This document shows, in pieces, positions 17,252 to 26,465 of a stretch of DNA of 64,000 nt. A model generated the notes under the pieces. That model did not search any database, had not been told where the DNA came from, and worked only from the letters and a program-made list of their open reading frames with translations. The stretch's first letter is position 1. Each line of letters begins with the position of its first letter. The DNA is taken from NCBI RefSeq assembly GCF_003651245.1, contig NZ_RAPE01000006.1, positions 1 to 64,000 of the forward strand. Direction: 5' to 3'. The position numbers and the translations under genes are program-made. The stretch comes from Roseovarius spongiae (lineage in GTDB: Bacteria > Pseudomonadota > Alphaproteobacteria > Rhodobacterales > Rhodobacteraceae).

Positions 17252-17526
17252 ATCCACGCAGTGGCGTGAGAGGGGTCTTGCCAGAGGTTGAGCCATGAGG
17301 CGGGCGGGCGGCTGAAGAGCATCTGCGGAAAATAAGGCTTTTCGATAAGCACCCTTGCGGCCTGTACGGTTTTCGATATGCGGGATCAGGCAGCCCGTTC
17401 CGACTATTTTGCTTGCAACTCTGTCGCCCGGTCGACAATGCGCCAAGTGCGCCAAGTGCGCCAAGTGCGCCGGGGGTGCGTGGGCGCTGCGCTGGGTGTT
17501 GCGGCCGATCCAATCAGACTACCCGG
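17252..17526. other. Intergenic gap with short tandem repeat
   Basis: This is the region between two convergent stops. At 17439-17474 a 9-base unit (TGCGCCAAG) is repeated three times plus a degenerate fourth copy. No gene, promoter or good terminator is visible. Confidence 0.6.
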
Positions 17527-18816
17527 TCATGTCCGTTGGTCCATGAGAGTGGCCAGATCGCGGGCCTTCGTTTCGTTGAGCGAAGTCAGCGCGTCGCAGA
17601 TCGCGTCGCCCTGCGGGCCAAGCAGCGCGTGCGCCTTGCTGCGCAGAGCAATCGCCAGATCATCCACGGGGATCGGCGCGCCGAGATCATGGGCAAAGTC
17701 CCGAACGCTGCCGTCGCGCATCTGGATCTCGCCTGCGGCCTGCATGTCCGTCAGGGTCTCGTCGCCGGCGACCTCCACGCACTGGGCGAATTCCGCTAGC
17801 TCGGCATCGTTGGCCAACGCGCTTGTGTAGGCCTCGTCGCTTCCGGTGGCATCGCCGCGCAGGGCCATCCCCGCCAGCCAGGCGTAGCTGAATTTCACCT
17901 CCAGACCGGTGCGCGGGGACTTGATGTCGCATACGGTCAGCCATCTGGGGTTGGTGCGCAGACGCAGGGCGGTGACGCCATCGATATTGTGGCCCTTCAG
18001 GGCCTCGATCATTGCATGTGTGCCGTGGCAGCACGCGTGCAGCTTGTATTTCATATCATCAAGCAGCCACGCCTTCTCCAGTGGGGCGATGTCGCCCGGT
18101 GCGTCGCTATGGGTGACGAGATAGCCGTTTTGTCCAAACAGACCGTCGTCGGGGGCGGTGATGCCGGCCATGGCCAGTTGCGCGCATTCCACGCCTGCGG
18201 CGGCGGCAACGCCTGCATTATAGGGCTTGCCCATTGTGCCGAACTGACAACGCAGGCCGGTGGCGCGGGTGGCGCACAGTCCGATCGCGGCGCGCATCCG
18301 CTCGCGCGTCAGCCCCATCAGCCGTCCCGCGGCGATGGTTGCGCCAAAGGCGCCCGCGGTGGCGGTCTGATGAAACCCGCGCTCGTAATGCGCGCGGCCG
18401 AGCGCGAGGCCGACGCGGATCGCCGCCTCGGCGCCGATCGCGAAGGCGGTGCAGATGGCATCGGCGCTTGCGTTCTCCACCTCGCCGATCGCAATCGCGG
18501 CGGGATAAATCCCGACCGACAGATGCCCCACATGGGCGAAATGCGTGTCGTCGTAGTCCAGCGCATGAGAGGTGGCGCCGTTGACCAACGCCGCCATTCG
18601 CGCGGGCGCCCGACCCGCACCGAACAGCGCAGCCTGGGGGGCGCCGCCCTCAAGGTCGGCCATCCTGCGCAGGATCTCCGCCACCGGTTCGGTGACGCCT
18701 GCACGCCCGCATACAAGCCAATCCATCAGCGACAGTCGCGCGATGCCCTTGGTCGTATCGGGAATCCGTGCCTCGGGCAGTTCCGCCAGATCAAGAAGTG
18801 CGTCCAGTCCGCTCAT
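17527..18816 (-). CDS. MmgE/PrpD family protein
   Basis: A 429-residue protein of the 2-methylcitrate dehydratase / iminodisuccinate epimerase fold. Conserved segments are 'NGATSHALDYDDTHF', 'GFHQTATAGAFGATIAA' and 'YKLHACCHGTHAMIEAL'. Members dehydrate or epimerise small polycarboxylates without a metal cofactor. It lies downstream of the LysR and alcohol dehydrogenase genes on the same strand and probably belongs to the organic-acid pathway served by the LIV-type importer. The specific substrate cannot be inferred. Confidence 0.88.
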   Translation of the reverse strand: MSGLDALLDLAELPEARIPDTTKGIARLSLMDWLVCGRAGVTEPVAEILRRMADLEGGAPQAALFGAGRAPARMAALVNGATSHALDYDDTHFAHVGHLSVGIYPAAIAIGEVENASADAICTAFAIGAEAAIRVGLALGRAHYERGFHQTATAGAFGATIAAGRLMGLTRERMRAAIGLCATRATGLRCQFGTMGKPYNAGVAAAAGVECAQLAMAGITAPDDGLFGQNGYLVTHSDAPGDIAPLEKAWLLDDMKYKLHACCHGTHAMIEALKGHNIDGVTALRLRTNPRWLTVCDIKSPRTGLEVKFSYAWLAGMALRGDATGSDEAYTSALANDAELAEFAQCVEVAGDETLTDMQAAGEIQMRDGSVRDFAHDLGAPIPVDDLAIALRSKAHALLGPQGDAICDALTSLNETKARDLATLMDQRT

Positions 18817-19059
18817 GTGTCCTCCGCGATACCGGGCACATACTGTTGATCCTGCGCGTCGCTGCCGCGCCGTCGGATGGTTCCGACCGTGCCCATCTGC
18901 GCCGGACGGCCCGCGGTGACGCCATTGCGGATGCCGTGACGGTCAGCCGCTTGGTGGCAGGATGTCATGGCTATACCTCACCGGCTTCGTTGCCCCATAT
19001 GTGCCGCAACAGGCCCGGTTCGGCCAATAGGATTGGCGTCTGACGCCCATCAATCCGGC

Positions 19060-19995
19060 TTATGTCTCAAATACACCCTCCCAGATATCGCGCTGCACCA
19101 GATCGCGCGAGACATCCAGTGTCACCTGCGCGATAGCACGGCAGGCGCGGCTGCTCTTGCGGGTGGGGTTGGTTGCCAGGTAGACTGGGCGCACCATGTC
19201 CGGATCGCAGATGGGGGCTTTGACCAATTCGCGGCGCGCAACGAAGTCATGCGCGGCGGCGGGGGCAAAGATGGTGTGGCCCGACCCGCGCGCCACCAGT
19301 TCCTTGATCTGGGTCATCGCATCCATTTCGATGGTTACGTTCAATTGCACGCCGCGGGGTTGTGCGTAGTTTTCGATCGTCTTGCGCAGGCCATGCGACG
19401 GGCTGGGCAGGATCAGCTCCAGTTTTTGCAAATCGCGCAGGCGGACAGGCGTTCCAGGCGGCGTGTCCAGAGGCCAGGCATCGGGTGCCGAGAACAGGAA
19501 CAGGCGCTCGTTCAATACATGGGTGGTGCGAAAGTGATCGGCCTTCGCCAGATCATAGATAAAGCCGATGTCGACGGTGCCATCCTCGATCCACGTCTTG
19601 ATATGGCCGCTCATCGCCTCGATCGCCTGCAATCGCAGATCGGGGAATTCTACCCGAACCGTCTCGGCCAGCGGCACCGCCAGGACCATTGAAACCGAAG
19701 GCGGCATTCCGAAACCGACCTTGCCACGCAGGGCGCCGCCGGCTTCCTGCATCTCGTCAAGGCAATTCGCGAACGCGGCGCAGACCGTGCGCGCATGTTT
19801 CAGGAGCAACGTCCCGTCATCCGTAAGAACGGTGCCGCGCGGGCTGCGCTCGACCAGCCGCACGCCCAGTTCCTCCTCCATTCGCACCACGTTTTGCGAC
19901 AGAGACGGCTGCGCAACGCCCAGCATGCTGGCGGCCACCGACAGTGAGGGCGACTCGGCGATGGCAATGAAATACCGAAGCTGGCGGATATCCAT
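19060..19995 (-). CDS. LysR-family transcriptional regulator
   Basis: A 311-residue LysR regulator. The winged helix-turn-helix is at residues 1-60 ('FIAIAESPSLSVAASMLGVA', 'QPSLSQNV'). The effector-binding domain (about 90-300) keeps the expected 'GTVDIGFIYDL' and 'ELVARGSGHTIFAP' elements. It is encoded between the alcohol dehydrogenase and PrpD genes, all leftward, and is the probable local regulator of the 17.5-31 kb catabolic genes. A target site could be in the divergent gap at 21196-21399. Confidence 0.92.
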   Translation of the reverse strand: MDIRQLRYFIAIAESPSLSVAASMLGVAQPSLSQNVVRMEEELGVRLVERSPRGTVLTDDGTLLLKHARTVCAAFANCLDEMQEAGGALRGKVGFGMPPSVSMVLAVPLAETVRVEFPDLRLQAIEAMSGHIKTWIEDGTVDIGFIYDLAKADHFRTTHVLNERLFLFSAPDAWPLDTPPGTPVRLRDLQKLELILPSPSHGLRKTIENYAQPRGVQLNVTIEMDAMTQIKELVARGSGHTIFAPAAAHDFVARRELVKAPICDPDMVRPVYLATNPTRKSSRACRAIAQVTLDVSRDLVQRDIWEGVFET

Positions 19996-20070
19996 AGCTG
20001 TCCCTTCACTCCAAGGGGAACAGCTAAAGGCGCCGCCTATGAGATTGTCAAGTTTGCGACCGTCCGGGTT

Positions 20071-21195
20071 TCAGTCAAAATCCACAATCTGGCGGATCGC
20101 CGTGCCGTCGTTCAGCCGATCCATCGCCAGGTTGATTTCATCCAGACGCACCCTGTGGCTGAGCATTTTTTCGACCGGCAGTTTGCCTTGCTCGTATAAT
20201 GCGAACATGCGGGGCAGGTCGCGCTGGGGCACGCAGGAGCCGATATAGCTGCCCTTGAGGGTGCGTTCCTCGGCGACCAGTTTCAGTGCGGGCAGGGCCA
20301 TGCGCTGATCTGGGTGGGGCAGACCGGCCGTGACGGTCTGGCCGCCGCGCCGGGTGATTTCATACGCGGTCTCCAGTGCCTTGACCGATCCCGCAAGTTC
20401 GATGGCGCAATCGACGCCGCCATCGGTGAGGTCGCGGACGGCCTGGATCGTGTCGCCGTCCGCCTTGATGCAATCGGTCGCACCCATGCTGCGCGCCGCG
20501 TCCATCTTGGACTCGAAAGGGTCGATCGCGATAACGCGCCCCGCGCCTGCCGCGGTCGCGCCAAGGACCGCCGACAGCCCGACGCCACCCAGCCCGATCA
20601 CGGCCACGGTCTGGCCCGGCAAGATGCGGGCGGTGTTGAATACAGCCCCTGCGCCAGTCAGCATTGCGCAGGAAAACAGCGCCGAGATGTGGGGGGGGAG
20701 ATCATTTTCGACCTTGACGAGCGAGCGGCGGTCCATGACCGCATGGGTGGCGAAGGCCGATACGCCCACATGGTGATTGATAGGCTGACCATCCATCGAC
20801 AGGCGCCGTGCGCCGGTCATCAGTTCGCCAACGCCATGATGTTTGGCCGCGCGTTCGCATAGGGCCGGGCGACCTTCGGCACAGGGGGTGCACTGACGGC
20901 AGCCGGGGGCAAAGATGCAAGCCACATGATCGCCGGCCTTCAGATCATCGACGCCTTCGCCGACCTGCTCGACATGGCCCGACGCCTCGTGTCCCAAGAC
21001 CATCGGCAAGGGGCGCGGACGGGTGCCGTTGATGACCGACAGATCGGAGTGACAGACGCCAGCGGCGCCCATACGGATCAGGACCTCGCCCCGGCCGGGC
21101 GGCGCAAGATCGACTTCGCGCACGTCCAGCGGGGCCTCGGCAGCAAAGTTCTCGCTAATTCCGTCGCGCATCAACACGGCTGCTGTGATTTTCAT
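20071..21195 (-). CDS. Zinc-dependent alcohol dehydrogenase (MDR, class III-like)
   Basis: A 374-residue medium-chain dehydrogenase. The catalytic zinc site starts at 'GVCHSDLSV' and 'LGHEASGHVEQVGEGV'. The structural zinc loop is CRQCTPCAEGRPALC. The coenzyme fold is 'VAVIGLGGVGLSAVLGA', followed by an Asp ('AIDPFES') that indicates NAD+. The ATG at 21195 is preceded by GGGAGAGG; upstream in-frame residues are not protein-like. It probably oxidises an alcohol intermediate whose aldehyde goes to the dehydrogenase at 27142. Confidence 0.9.
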   Translation of the reverse strand: MKITAAVLMRDGISENFAAEAPLDVREVDLAPPGRGEVLIRMGAAGVCHSDLSVINGTRPRPLPMVLGHEASGHVEQVGEGVDDLKAGDHVACIFAPGCRQCTPCAEGRPALCERAAKHHGVGELMTGARRLSMDGQPINHHVGVSAFATHAVMDRRSLVKVENDLPPHISALFSCAMLTGAGAVFNTARILPGQTVAVIGLGGVGLSAVLGATAAGAGRVIAIDPFESKMDAARSMGATDCIKADGDTIQAVRDLTDGGVDCAIELAGSVKALETAYEITRRGGQTVTAGLPHPDQRMALPALKLVAEERTLKGSYIGSCVPQRDLPRMFALYEQGKLPVEKMLSHRVRLDEINLAMDRLNDGTAIRQIVDFD

Positions 21196-21399
21196 GGTGT
21201 CCTCTCCCGAATGTCGCGCTTGGCGCATTGTTGTTGGCCCCAAGGTTAAATTCGCACTTCCACGACGCAATGAAAAAGCGCCGTTCAGGCCATAAGCAAT
21301 AGGCGGATGATCTAGCTAATCAAGGCACAAACTATTAGTCGTCATCAAGAGATCATGCCACTGTTACCTCCAGTCAAACCTTTGGGAGGAGGATAGACC
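21196..21399. promoter_or_regulatory. Divergent control region, alcohol dehydrogenase / cyclase-LIV operon
   Basis: A 204-base AT-richer gap between divergent operons, with a strong ribosome site (GGGAGGAGG) before 21400. A T-N11-A-like LysR box was not pinned down with confidence by eye. Confidence 0.45.
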
Positions 21400-22362
21400 A
21401 TGTCTTTTACACGTCATTTTGCCCTTGCTGCGTTCGTCGGCTGCCTCGGCGCCGCTGCCATGGCGCAAGAGGCCGCCAAGCCGGACTGGACCAACTCGCC
21501 CTGGGGGGCAGAGGACGAATTGGGCGCCGCCAACACGATGACGCCCGAACGGGTCAAATCCGCAGCAGAGCTTGTGACAACGGGCAAGGTTTACAGCCTT
21601 GGCATGGTCGTGGGCCCCGATACGCCTGCGTTTGCGCCCAGAACGCTGTCCGTCACCGTGCTTCAGCCCAATCAGGTATCGACCAGCGGGCTGGGCGAAA
21701 ATGCGTTCACCTACAATGATGACATTTTCATGGGGTGGCTGGGCATTGGCCCGCAGATCGACGGCCTGGGCCATGCGGGCGTCGACCATGTATATTACAA
21801 CGGCCACACCGACGATGAGTTCGCCAATGCCGCTGGCCTGACCAAGCTGGGATTGCACAATCTGCCGGGCCTCGTCGGGCGTGGCGTCATGCTGGACATG
21901 GCCAAACATTTCGGAGTCGACATGGTCGAGTCCGGCACGCCTTATACCGAGGACGACATCAAGGCCGCCGCAGAGGCGCAGGGCGTCAGTATCGGCGAAG
22001 GCGATGTCGTGCTCTTCAATTCCAACTGGATGAACTTGCTGGACGGCGATGATGCCGATCCTGTACGGTTTGGCAGCAGTGAACCGGGTCTTGGTGTGAG
22101 CGGCGCCGAATACCTTGCGTCGCTGGGGGTGATGGCCGTGGGTGCAGATACTTGGGGGATGGAGGTCGTGCCGGCCGAAACGGAGGGCGAGGCGTTCCGC
22201 GCGCACCAGATCCTGCAACCCGAGAATGGCATCTACATTCTCGAGAATATGGACACGCGCGAGCTGGCGGCCGATGACGTTCACGAATTCCTGTTCGTGC
22301 TGGGCCATGCCCGCGTCAAGGGAACCGTCCAGATGATCATCAATCCGATTGCTATTCGCTGA
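21400..22362 (+). CDS. Exported cyclase-family (kynurenine-formamidase-like) protein
   Basis: A 320-residue metal-dependent hydrolase-fold protein of the cyclase family (PF04199-like), with a clear signal peptide (cleavage near 'AAAMAQEAAKPDW'). The opening 'WGAEDELGAANTMTPERV' is typical of one subgroup. The metal-site region reads 'DGLGHAGVDHVYYNGH' instead of the textbook HxGTHxD. Later 'EGDVVLFNSNWMNLL' and 'GADTWGMEVVP' match the fold. Exported to the periplasm, it may hydrolyse an amide or lactone before import by the LIV-type transporter encoded directly downstream. Confidence 0.82.
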   Translation: MSFTRHFALAAFVGCLGAAAMAQEAAKPDWTNSPWGAEDELGAANTMTPERVKSAAELVTTGKVYSLGMVVGPDTPAFAPRTLSVTVLQPNQVSTSGLGENAFTYNDDIFMGWLGIGPQIDGLGHAGVDHVYYNGHTDDEFANAAGLTKLGLHNLPGLVGRGVMLDMAKHFGVDMVESGTPYTEDDIKAAAEAQGVSIGEGDVVLFNSNWMNLLDGDDADPVRFGSSEPGLGVSGAEYLASLGVMAVGADTWGMEVVPAETEGEAFRAHQILQPENGIYILENMDTRELAADDVHEFLFVLGHARVKGTVQMIINPIAIR

Positions 22363-22427
22363 TCGTTTATCGGGCCCTGCCGGTTTCGCCGGCACGGTCC
22401 AGAAAATAAAAGGAGGAGAGAAAACCA

Positions 22428-23714
22428 ATGAAGAAACTGCTTATGGCCACTGCCGCCTGCGCTTTGCTGCCGCTTGCGGCCTTCGCGCAGGACAAGCCCG
22501 AGAAGCTGCAAGTCGGCGTCACCACCTTCCTGACCGGCCCTGCGTCGGTCTTTGGCGTGCCCGCCAAGGATGCGGCCGAGATCATGGCCGAGGATATCAA
22601 CGCCAATGGTGGTATCCAGGGCGTGCCGCTGGAGCTGACCTTCGTCGATGAGGGTGCGGGCACCGAGACGCTGACCACCGAGTATCGCCGCCTGGTCGAG
22701 AATGGCGCCCATGCGATGCTGGCCGCGATCTCGTCCGGCAACTGCAAGACGATCGCACCGCTGGCCGAGGATCTCGAGGTCATCAACATCATGTGGGATT
22801 GCGGCACGCAGAAGATCTTTGAAGAGGGCGATTACAACTACGTCTTCCGCAGCCAGGCTCATGCCGGCACCGAGATGCTGGCGACGGTTGCATATCTGCT
22901 GAAAACCAATCCCGATTTTGAAACCATTGCCGTCGTGAACCAGGACTACGCCTGGGGCCGTGACAGCTGGGACATCTTCAGTGCCGCGCTCAAGGCGCTC
23001 AAGCCCGAGGTCGAAGTCGTGGGCGAATTCTTCCCGAAATTCGGCTCGCCTGACTTCTCTACCGAGATTTCGCGCCTGCAAGCCCTGCAGCCGGACGTGA
23101 TCCTTTCGACGAGCTGGGGCGGCGATCTGGACACCTTCGTTCAGCAGGCATCGCAGCGCGGCCTGACGAACACCTCGATGTTCGTCCTGCCACTGGCCGA
23201 AAGCTCTCTCGAGCGTCTGGGCTCTGCCTTGCCCTCGGGCCATATCGTGGGTGCGCGCGGCGACCACTACTGGAACCACCCCGAGCGGCGCGATGACGAG
23301 GACTTCAAGTCGTTCATGGCCAAGTTCGAGGAAAAGACCGGCGCCAAGGCGATCTACCCCGTCTTTCACATGAGCCAGGGCCTTGCCGCGCTTGAGGCGG
23401 CCTATGACAAGGCGGCCGAGGCCAATGGCGGCAACTGGCCGTCCGAGGATCAGGTGATCGAGGCCTTTGAGGGGCTGGAGTTCCAGGGTCTTGGACGTCC
23501 CGTGTCGTTGCGCGAGGATCATCAGGGCATCGAGGCACAGCTCTTGGGCATGTCCGTTCAGGGCGGCGAGCACCCCTTCGCCACGCTTGAGAACATCATG
23601 ATCTTCGACGGGGCCGAGTTGACCACGCCCGTCGGGGAGGAATCAGTTGCCTGGGTCGGCACGCTTGAACCCGGCTGGGTCGATAGCCTGACCGTCGAGA
23701 CCTACGCGAAGTGA
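22428..23714 (+). CDS. LIV-type ABC importer, periplasmic binding protein
   Basis: A 428-residue type I binding protein (LivK/amide-binding class). The signal peptide ends near 'LPLAAFAQDKPEKL'. The mature part begins 'LQVGVTTFLTGPASVFG' and continues 'AAEIMAEDINANGGIQGVPL', the standard ligand-binding opening. It is preceded by AGGAGGAG. It is the first transporter gene of the operon. Ligands of this class range from branched-chain amino acids to amides and aromatic or dicarboxylic acids; the neighbouring catabolic genes point to an organic acid rather than leucine. Confidence 0.9.
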   Translation: MKKLLMATAACALLPLAAFAQDKPEKLQVGVTTFLTGPASVFGVPAKDAAEIMAEDINANGGIQGVPLELTFVDEGAGTETLTTEYRRLVENGAHAMLAAISSGNCKTIAPLAEDLEVINIMWDCGTQKIFEEGDYNYVFRSQAHAGTEMLATVAYLLKTNPDFETIAVVNQDYAWGRDSWDIFSAALKALKPEVEVVGEFFPKFGSPDFSTEISRLQALQPDVILSTSWGGDLDTFVQQASQRGLTNTSMFVLPLAESSLERLGSALPSGHIVGARGDHYWNHPERRDDEDFKSFMAKFEEKTGAKAIYPVFHMSQGLAALEAAYDKAAEANGGNWPSEDQVIEAFEGLEFQGLGRPVSLREDHQGIEAQLLGMSVQGGEHPFATLENIMIFDGAELTTPVGEESVAWVGTLEPGWVDSLTVETYAK

Positions 23715-23733
23715 TCTCGGATAAATGCAGCGT

Positions 23734-23760
23734 CGGGGCCTTCGCCAGTCGAAGGCCCCG
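23734..23760 (+). terminator. Intra-operon hairpin after binding-protein gene
   Basis: An 11-bp perfect stem (CGGGGCCTTCG / CGAAGGCCCCG) with a 5-base loop lies 19 bases after the binding-protein stop and before the permease genes. Such hairpins typically stabilise or attenuate, so that the binding protein is made in excess over the membrane subunits. Confidence 0.6.
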
Positions 23761-23847
23761 TTCGCGCCCCAGCTCCCCAAGTGATCTTCTGGCCGTGTCT
23801 GCCTGATTACTGCCTTTCAAACCCCGCTTCAAACAGTGTGGACCCCC

Positions 23848-24753
23848 ATGAACCTCACCTTGTTCCTGCTCGCCTTGTTCGACGGTATCGCCTATGCGGC
23901 GCTCGTCTTTATCGTTGCCGTCGGCCTGACGCTGATCTTCGGCGTCATGCGCATTCTCAATGTCGCGCATGGCTCGCTCTATGCGATGGGCGCATATCTG
24001 ACCGCCTCGCTGACCACTTTTGTCCTTGCCGCCGGATTGCCGCCGATCTTTGCATTTCCCTGCATGCTGGTCTCGGCCATCCTGATCGGTGTCGTGCTGG
24101 GCGGCCCTTTGGAGTGGTTGCTGCTGCGCCGGATCTATCACAAACCCGAAGTGCTACAGTTGCTGGTGACCTTCGCGATCTTCATGATCCTCGAAGATGT
24201 TCAGCGCCTGATCTGGGGCACGCAGCCGATATTCCAATCGACGGCGCTGCAACTGATGGGGAATGTGCGGGCGTTTTCGGTCAATTATACGGTTTACCAG
24301 CTGATCTTGCTGCCCATCGTTGCGATTACCCTGCTGATCGGGCTTCGCTTTTTCCTGCGTCGTACGGTGGCGGGCAAGCTGATCCTGGCGACGACCGAAG
24401 ACCGTGAAGCCGCGCAGGCGATCGGCATTGACGCCGACAAGGTGTTTCTTCTGACTTTCATCGTGGGCGCGGGCCTCGCCGGGCTTGGTGGCGCGCTGGC
24501 CTCGCCGACCACATCCATTCTGCCCGGGATCGGTGCGGATATGATCGTCCTCAGCTTTGCCGTTGTCGCAACTGCGGGTCTGGGCCAGATCGAGGGTGCG
24601 GCGCTGACCGCATTGCTGATCGGCCTCGGGCGATCCTTCGCGGTCTATGTCTGGCCCGAGACGCAGGTTCTGGTGCCGTACCTGATCATGGTTGCCGTGT
24701 TGCTGGTACGCCCCGAAGGGCTGTTCGGCAGCCCGGCGGCGCGCAAGATCTGA
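23848..24753 (+). CDS. LIV-type ABC importer, permease 1 (LivH-like)
   Basis: A 301-residue inner-membrane permease with about eight hydrophobic segments. The family motif 'GVMRILNVAHGSLYAMGAY' lies near the N-terminus. The coupling loop 'DREAAQAIGIDADKVFLL' is followed by 'AGLAGLGGALASPTTSI'. An upstream in-frame GTG at 23836 exists, but ATG 23848 gives the usual LivH N-terminus. Confidence 0.9.
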   Translation: MNLTLFLLALFDGIAYAALVFIVAVGLTLIFGVMRILNVAHGSLYAMGAYLTASLTTFVLAAGLPPIFAFPCMLVSAILIGVVLGGPLEWLLLRRIYHKPEVLQLLVTFAIFMILEDVQRLIWGTQPIFQSTALQLMGNVRAFSVNYTVYQLILLPIVAITLLIGLRFFLRRTVAGKLILATTEDREAAQAIGIDADKVFLLTFIVGAGLAGLGGALASPTTSILPGIGADMIVLSFAVVATAGLGQIEGAALTALLIGLGRSFAVYVWPETQVLVPYLIMVAVLLVRPEGLFGSPAARKI

Positions 24754-24765
24754 CGGGGGCGGGCA

Positions 24766-25722
24766 ATGTCAATTCGTATCATCATCCCCGTCCTTCTCCT
24801 GGCTCTGCTGGTTCTGGTGCCATTCGGAGCGCCAACCTTGCAGGTGCTGCTGACGCTGGCGCTGGCCAAGGGTATTGCCGTCATGGGAATAACCGTCCTC
24901 TTGCGTAGCGGTCAGGTATCGTTCGGACATGCCCTCTTCTTCGCGATCGCGGCATATGGCGGGGCATTCACCCTGATGCTGATGCCGGGCGCCGATCTGA
25001 TCGTCGTCTTCCTGCTGGGCCTGATCGCGGCCACTCTTTCGGGGGTTCTGGTGGGCCTCTTCGTGGCGCGCTACCGCTTTATCTTCTTCGCGATGCTCAA
25101 CCTCGCCTTTTCCATGATCTTCTGGTCGATCCTGGAGAAATTCTATCACTATACCGGCGGTGCGGACGGGATGCGCCTGCCGCGTCCCACTGTGCTCTGG
25201 ATCGAGATGGAGCGCGGCACCTACGAACTGTTCATGTTCTACCTGTCTCTCGCGATGGCCGTTGGACTTGGCTGGTTCTCGATGCGCTGGCTGGAGTCGC
25301 CGACAGGTCAGCTTTTCCGCACGATCAAGACCAACGAGACACGCCTGCAATACCTGGGTATGTCGCCGCAACGCGTGATGATGAACGGGTATGTCCTTTC
25401 GGCGATGCTGTGTGGCACGGGCGGTATCCTGATGGGCCTTGTTCAGGGTGTGGTGACGCCGGAATATGCCTATTGGATCCGCTCGGGCGAGATGGTCTTT
25501 ATCGCCGTCCTCGGCGGCGCCGGATCGGTTCCGGGCGCGCTGGTGGGGGCCGCGATTTATGAAATCGTGCGAACCTATGCCTCGGCCTTCGCGGGGGACG
25601 TCTGGCAGATGGTGTTGGGCATCTTCCTGCTGATCATCATCCTTTTCGCGCCGGGCGGCATCGCCGGTATCTATAACACCCTGATGGACCGCATTGCCGG
25701 AACGAAGGAGCGTGGCGAATGA
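24766..25722 (+). CDS. LIV-type ABC importer, permease 2 (LivM-like)
   Basis: A 318-residue inner-membrane permease. Recognisable LivM segments are 'GQVSFGHALFFAIAAYGGA', the coupling loop 'TRLQYLGMSPQRVMMNGYV' and the C-terminal 'GGAGSVPGALVGAAIYEIV'. It starts 12 bases after the first permease gene and overlaps the next ATPase start by four bases. Confidence 0.9.
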   Translation: MSIRIIIPVLLLALLVLVPFGAPTLQVLLTLALAKGIAVMGITVLLRSGQVSFGHALFFAIAAYGGAFTLMLMPGADLIVVFLLGLIAATLSGVLVGLFVARYRFIFFAMLNLAFSMIFWSILEKFYHYTGGADGMRLPRPTVLWIEMERGTYELFMFYLSLAMAVGLGWFSMRWLESPTGQLFRTIKTNETRLQYLGMSPQRVMMNGYVLSAMLCGTGGILMGLVQGVVTPEYAYWIRSGEMVFIAVLGGAGSVPGALVGAAIYEIVRTYASAFAGDVWQMVLGIFLLIIILFAPGGIAGIYNTLMDRIAGTKERGE

Positions 25723-26465
25723 CCCATCTGCTTGAAACCAAGGGCTTGGAGATCCGCTTTGGCGGGGTCGTGGCGGCCGACAACATCTCGTTGCAGATCG
25801 ATGCGGGCAAGAACCTTGCCATCATCGGTCCCAACGGGGCGGGCAAGACGACCTTCCTGAACATTTGCACGGGGTGGCTGAAGCCCTCCAAGGGCAAGGT
25901 CTATTTCGAGGGGCGGGACGTGACGCCCCTGTCGCCGCGCCAGATCACGCGGCGCGGCGTAGCACGTGCGTTCCAGATCCCACAGCTTTTCACCGAGCAT
26001 ACGGCGCTGGAAAACCTGCTGATCGCCGCCGCGGCGCGTGACCAGTTGCGTAATCCGATCCGTGCGCTGAAGGATACGCGTCAACGGGCCGAGATGATGA
26101 ACCTTCTGGACATGATCAACTGTACCGATGTGGCCCATCGCCAGGTGGATGAATTGTCCGAAGGTCAGCGCAAGCTGATCGACATCGCCGTTGCCCTGGC
26201 GCTGAAGCCCAAGTTGCTGCTGATGGATGAGCCGACATCCGGGGTTGCCAGCTCGGAGAAGTTCGGAGTGATGGAAATTCTGGTCCGCGCGCTGGCCGAA
26301 GCCGAAGTCACCGCTGTTTTCGTCGAACACGACATGGGGATCGTCGAGAAATACGCCGACGAAGTCGCCGTGTGGAACATGGGCAAGATCGAAATGCGCG
26401 GGTCGCCCGCCGAAGTGTTGGAGCATCCCGATGTAATCCGCGATGTCATAGGGGAGGTTGTCTGA
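25719..26465 (+). CDS. LIV-type ABC importer, ATPase 1 (LivG-like)
   Basis: A 248-residue ATPase with Walker A 'GPNGAGKTTFLNICTG', signature 'LSEGQRKLIDIAVALA', Walker B 'LLLMDEPTSGVA' and the LivG-type H-loop 'VEHDMGIVEKYAD'. It starts by an ATGA overlap with the permease stop and ends by a TGATG overlap with the second ATPase, so the transporter genes are tightly coupled. Confidence 0.92.
   Translation: MTHLLETKGLEIRFGGVVAADNISLQIDAGKNLAIIGPNGAGKTTFLNICTGWLKPSKGKVYFEGRDVTPLSPRQITRRGVARAFQIPQLFTEHTALENLLIAAAARDQLRNPIRALKDTRQRAEMMNLLDMINCTDVAHRQVDELSEGQRKLIDIAVALALKPKLLLMDEPTSGVASSEKFGVMEILVRALAEAEVTAVFVEHDMGIVEKYADEVAVWNMGKIEMRGSPAEVLEHPDVIRDVIGEVV

Noticed and set aside
17439..17474. Short tandem repeat considered as a CRISPR-like or replication iteron array
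   Set aside because: Only three to four 9-base units without spacers, too short for CRISPR and without a neighbouring rep gene; probably replication slippage.
22281..23573. 430-codon minus-strand frame opposite the LIV-type binding protein
   Set aside because: Antisense shadow; the plus strand has a signal peptide and a full binding-protein sequence.
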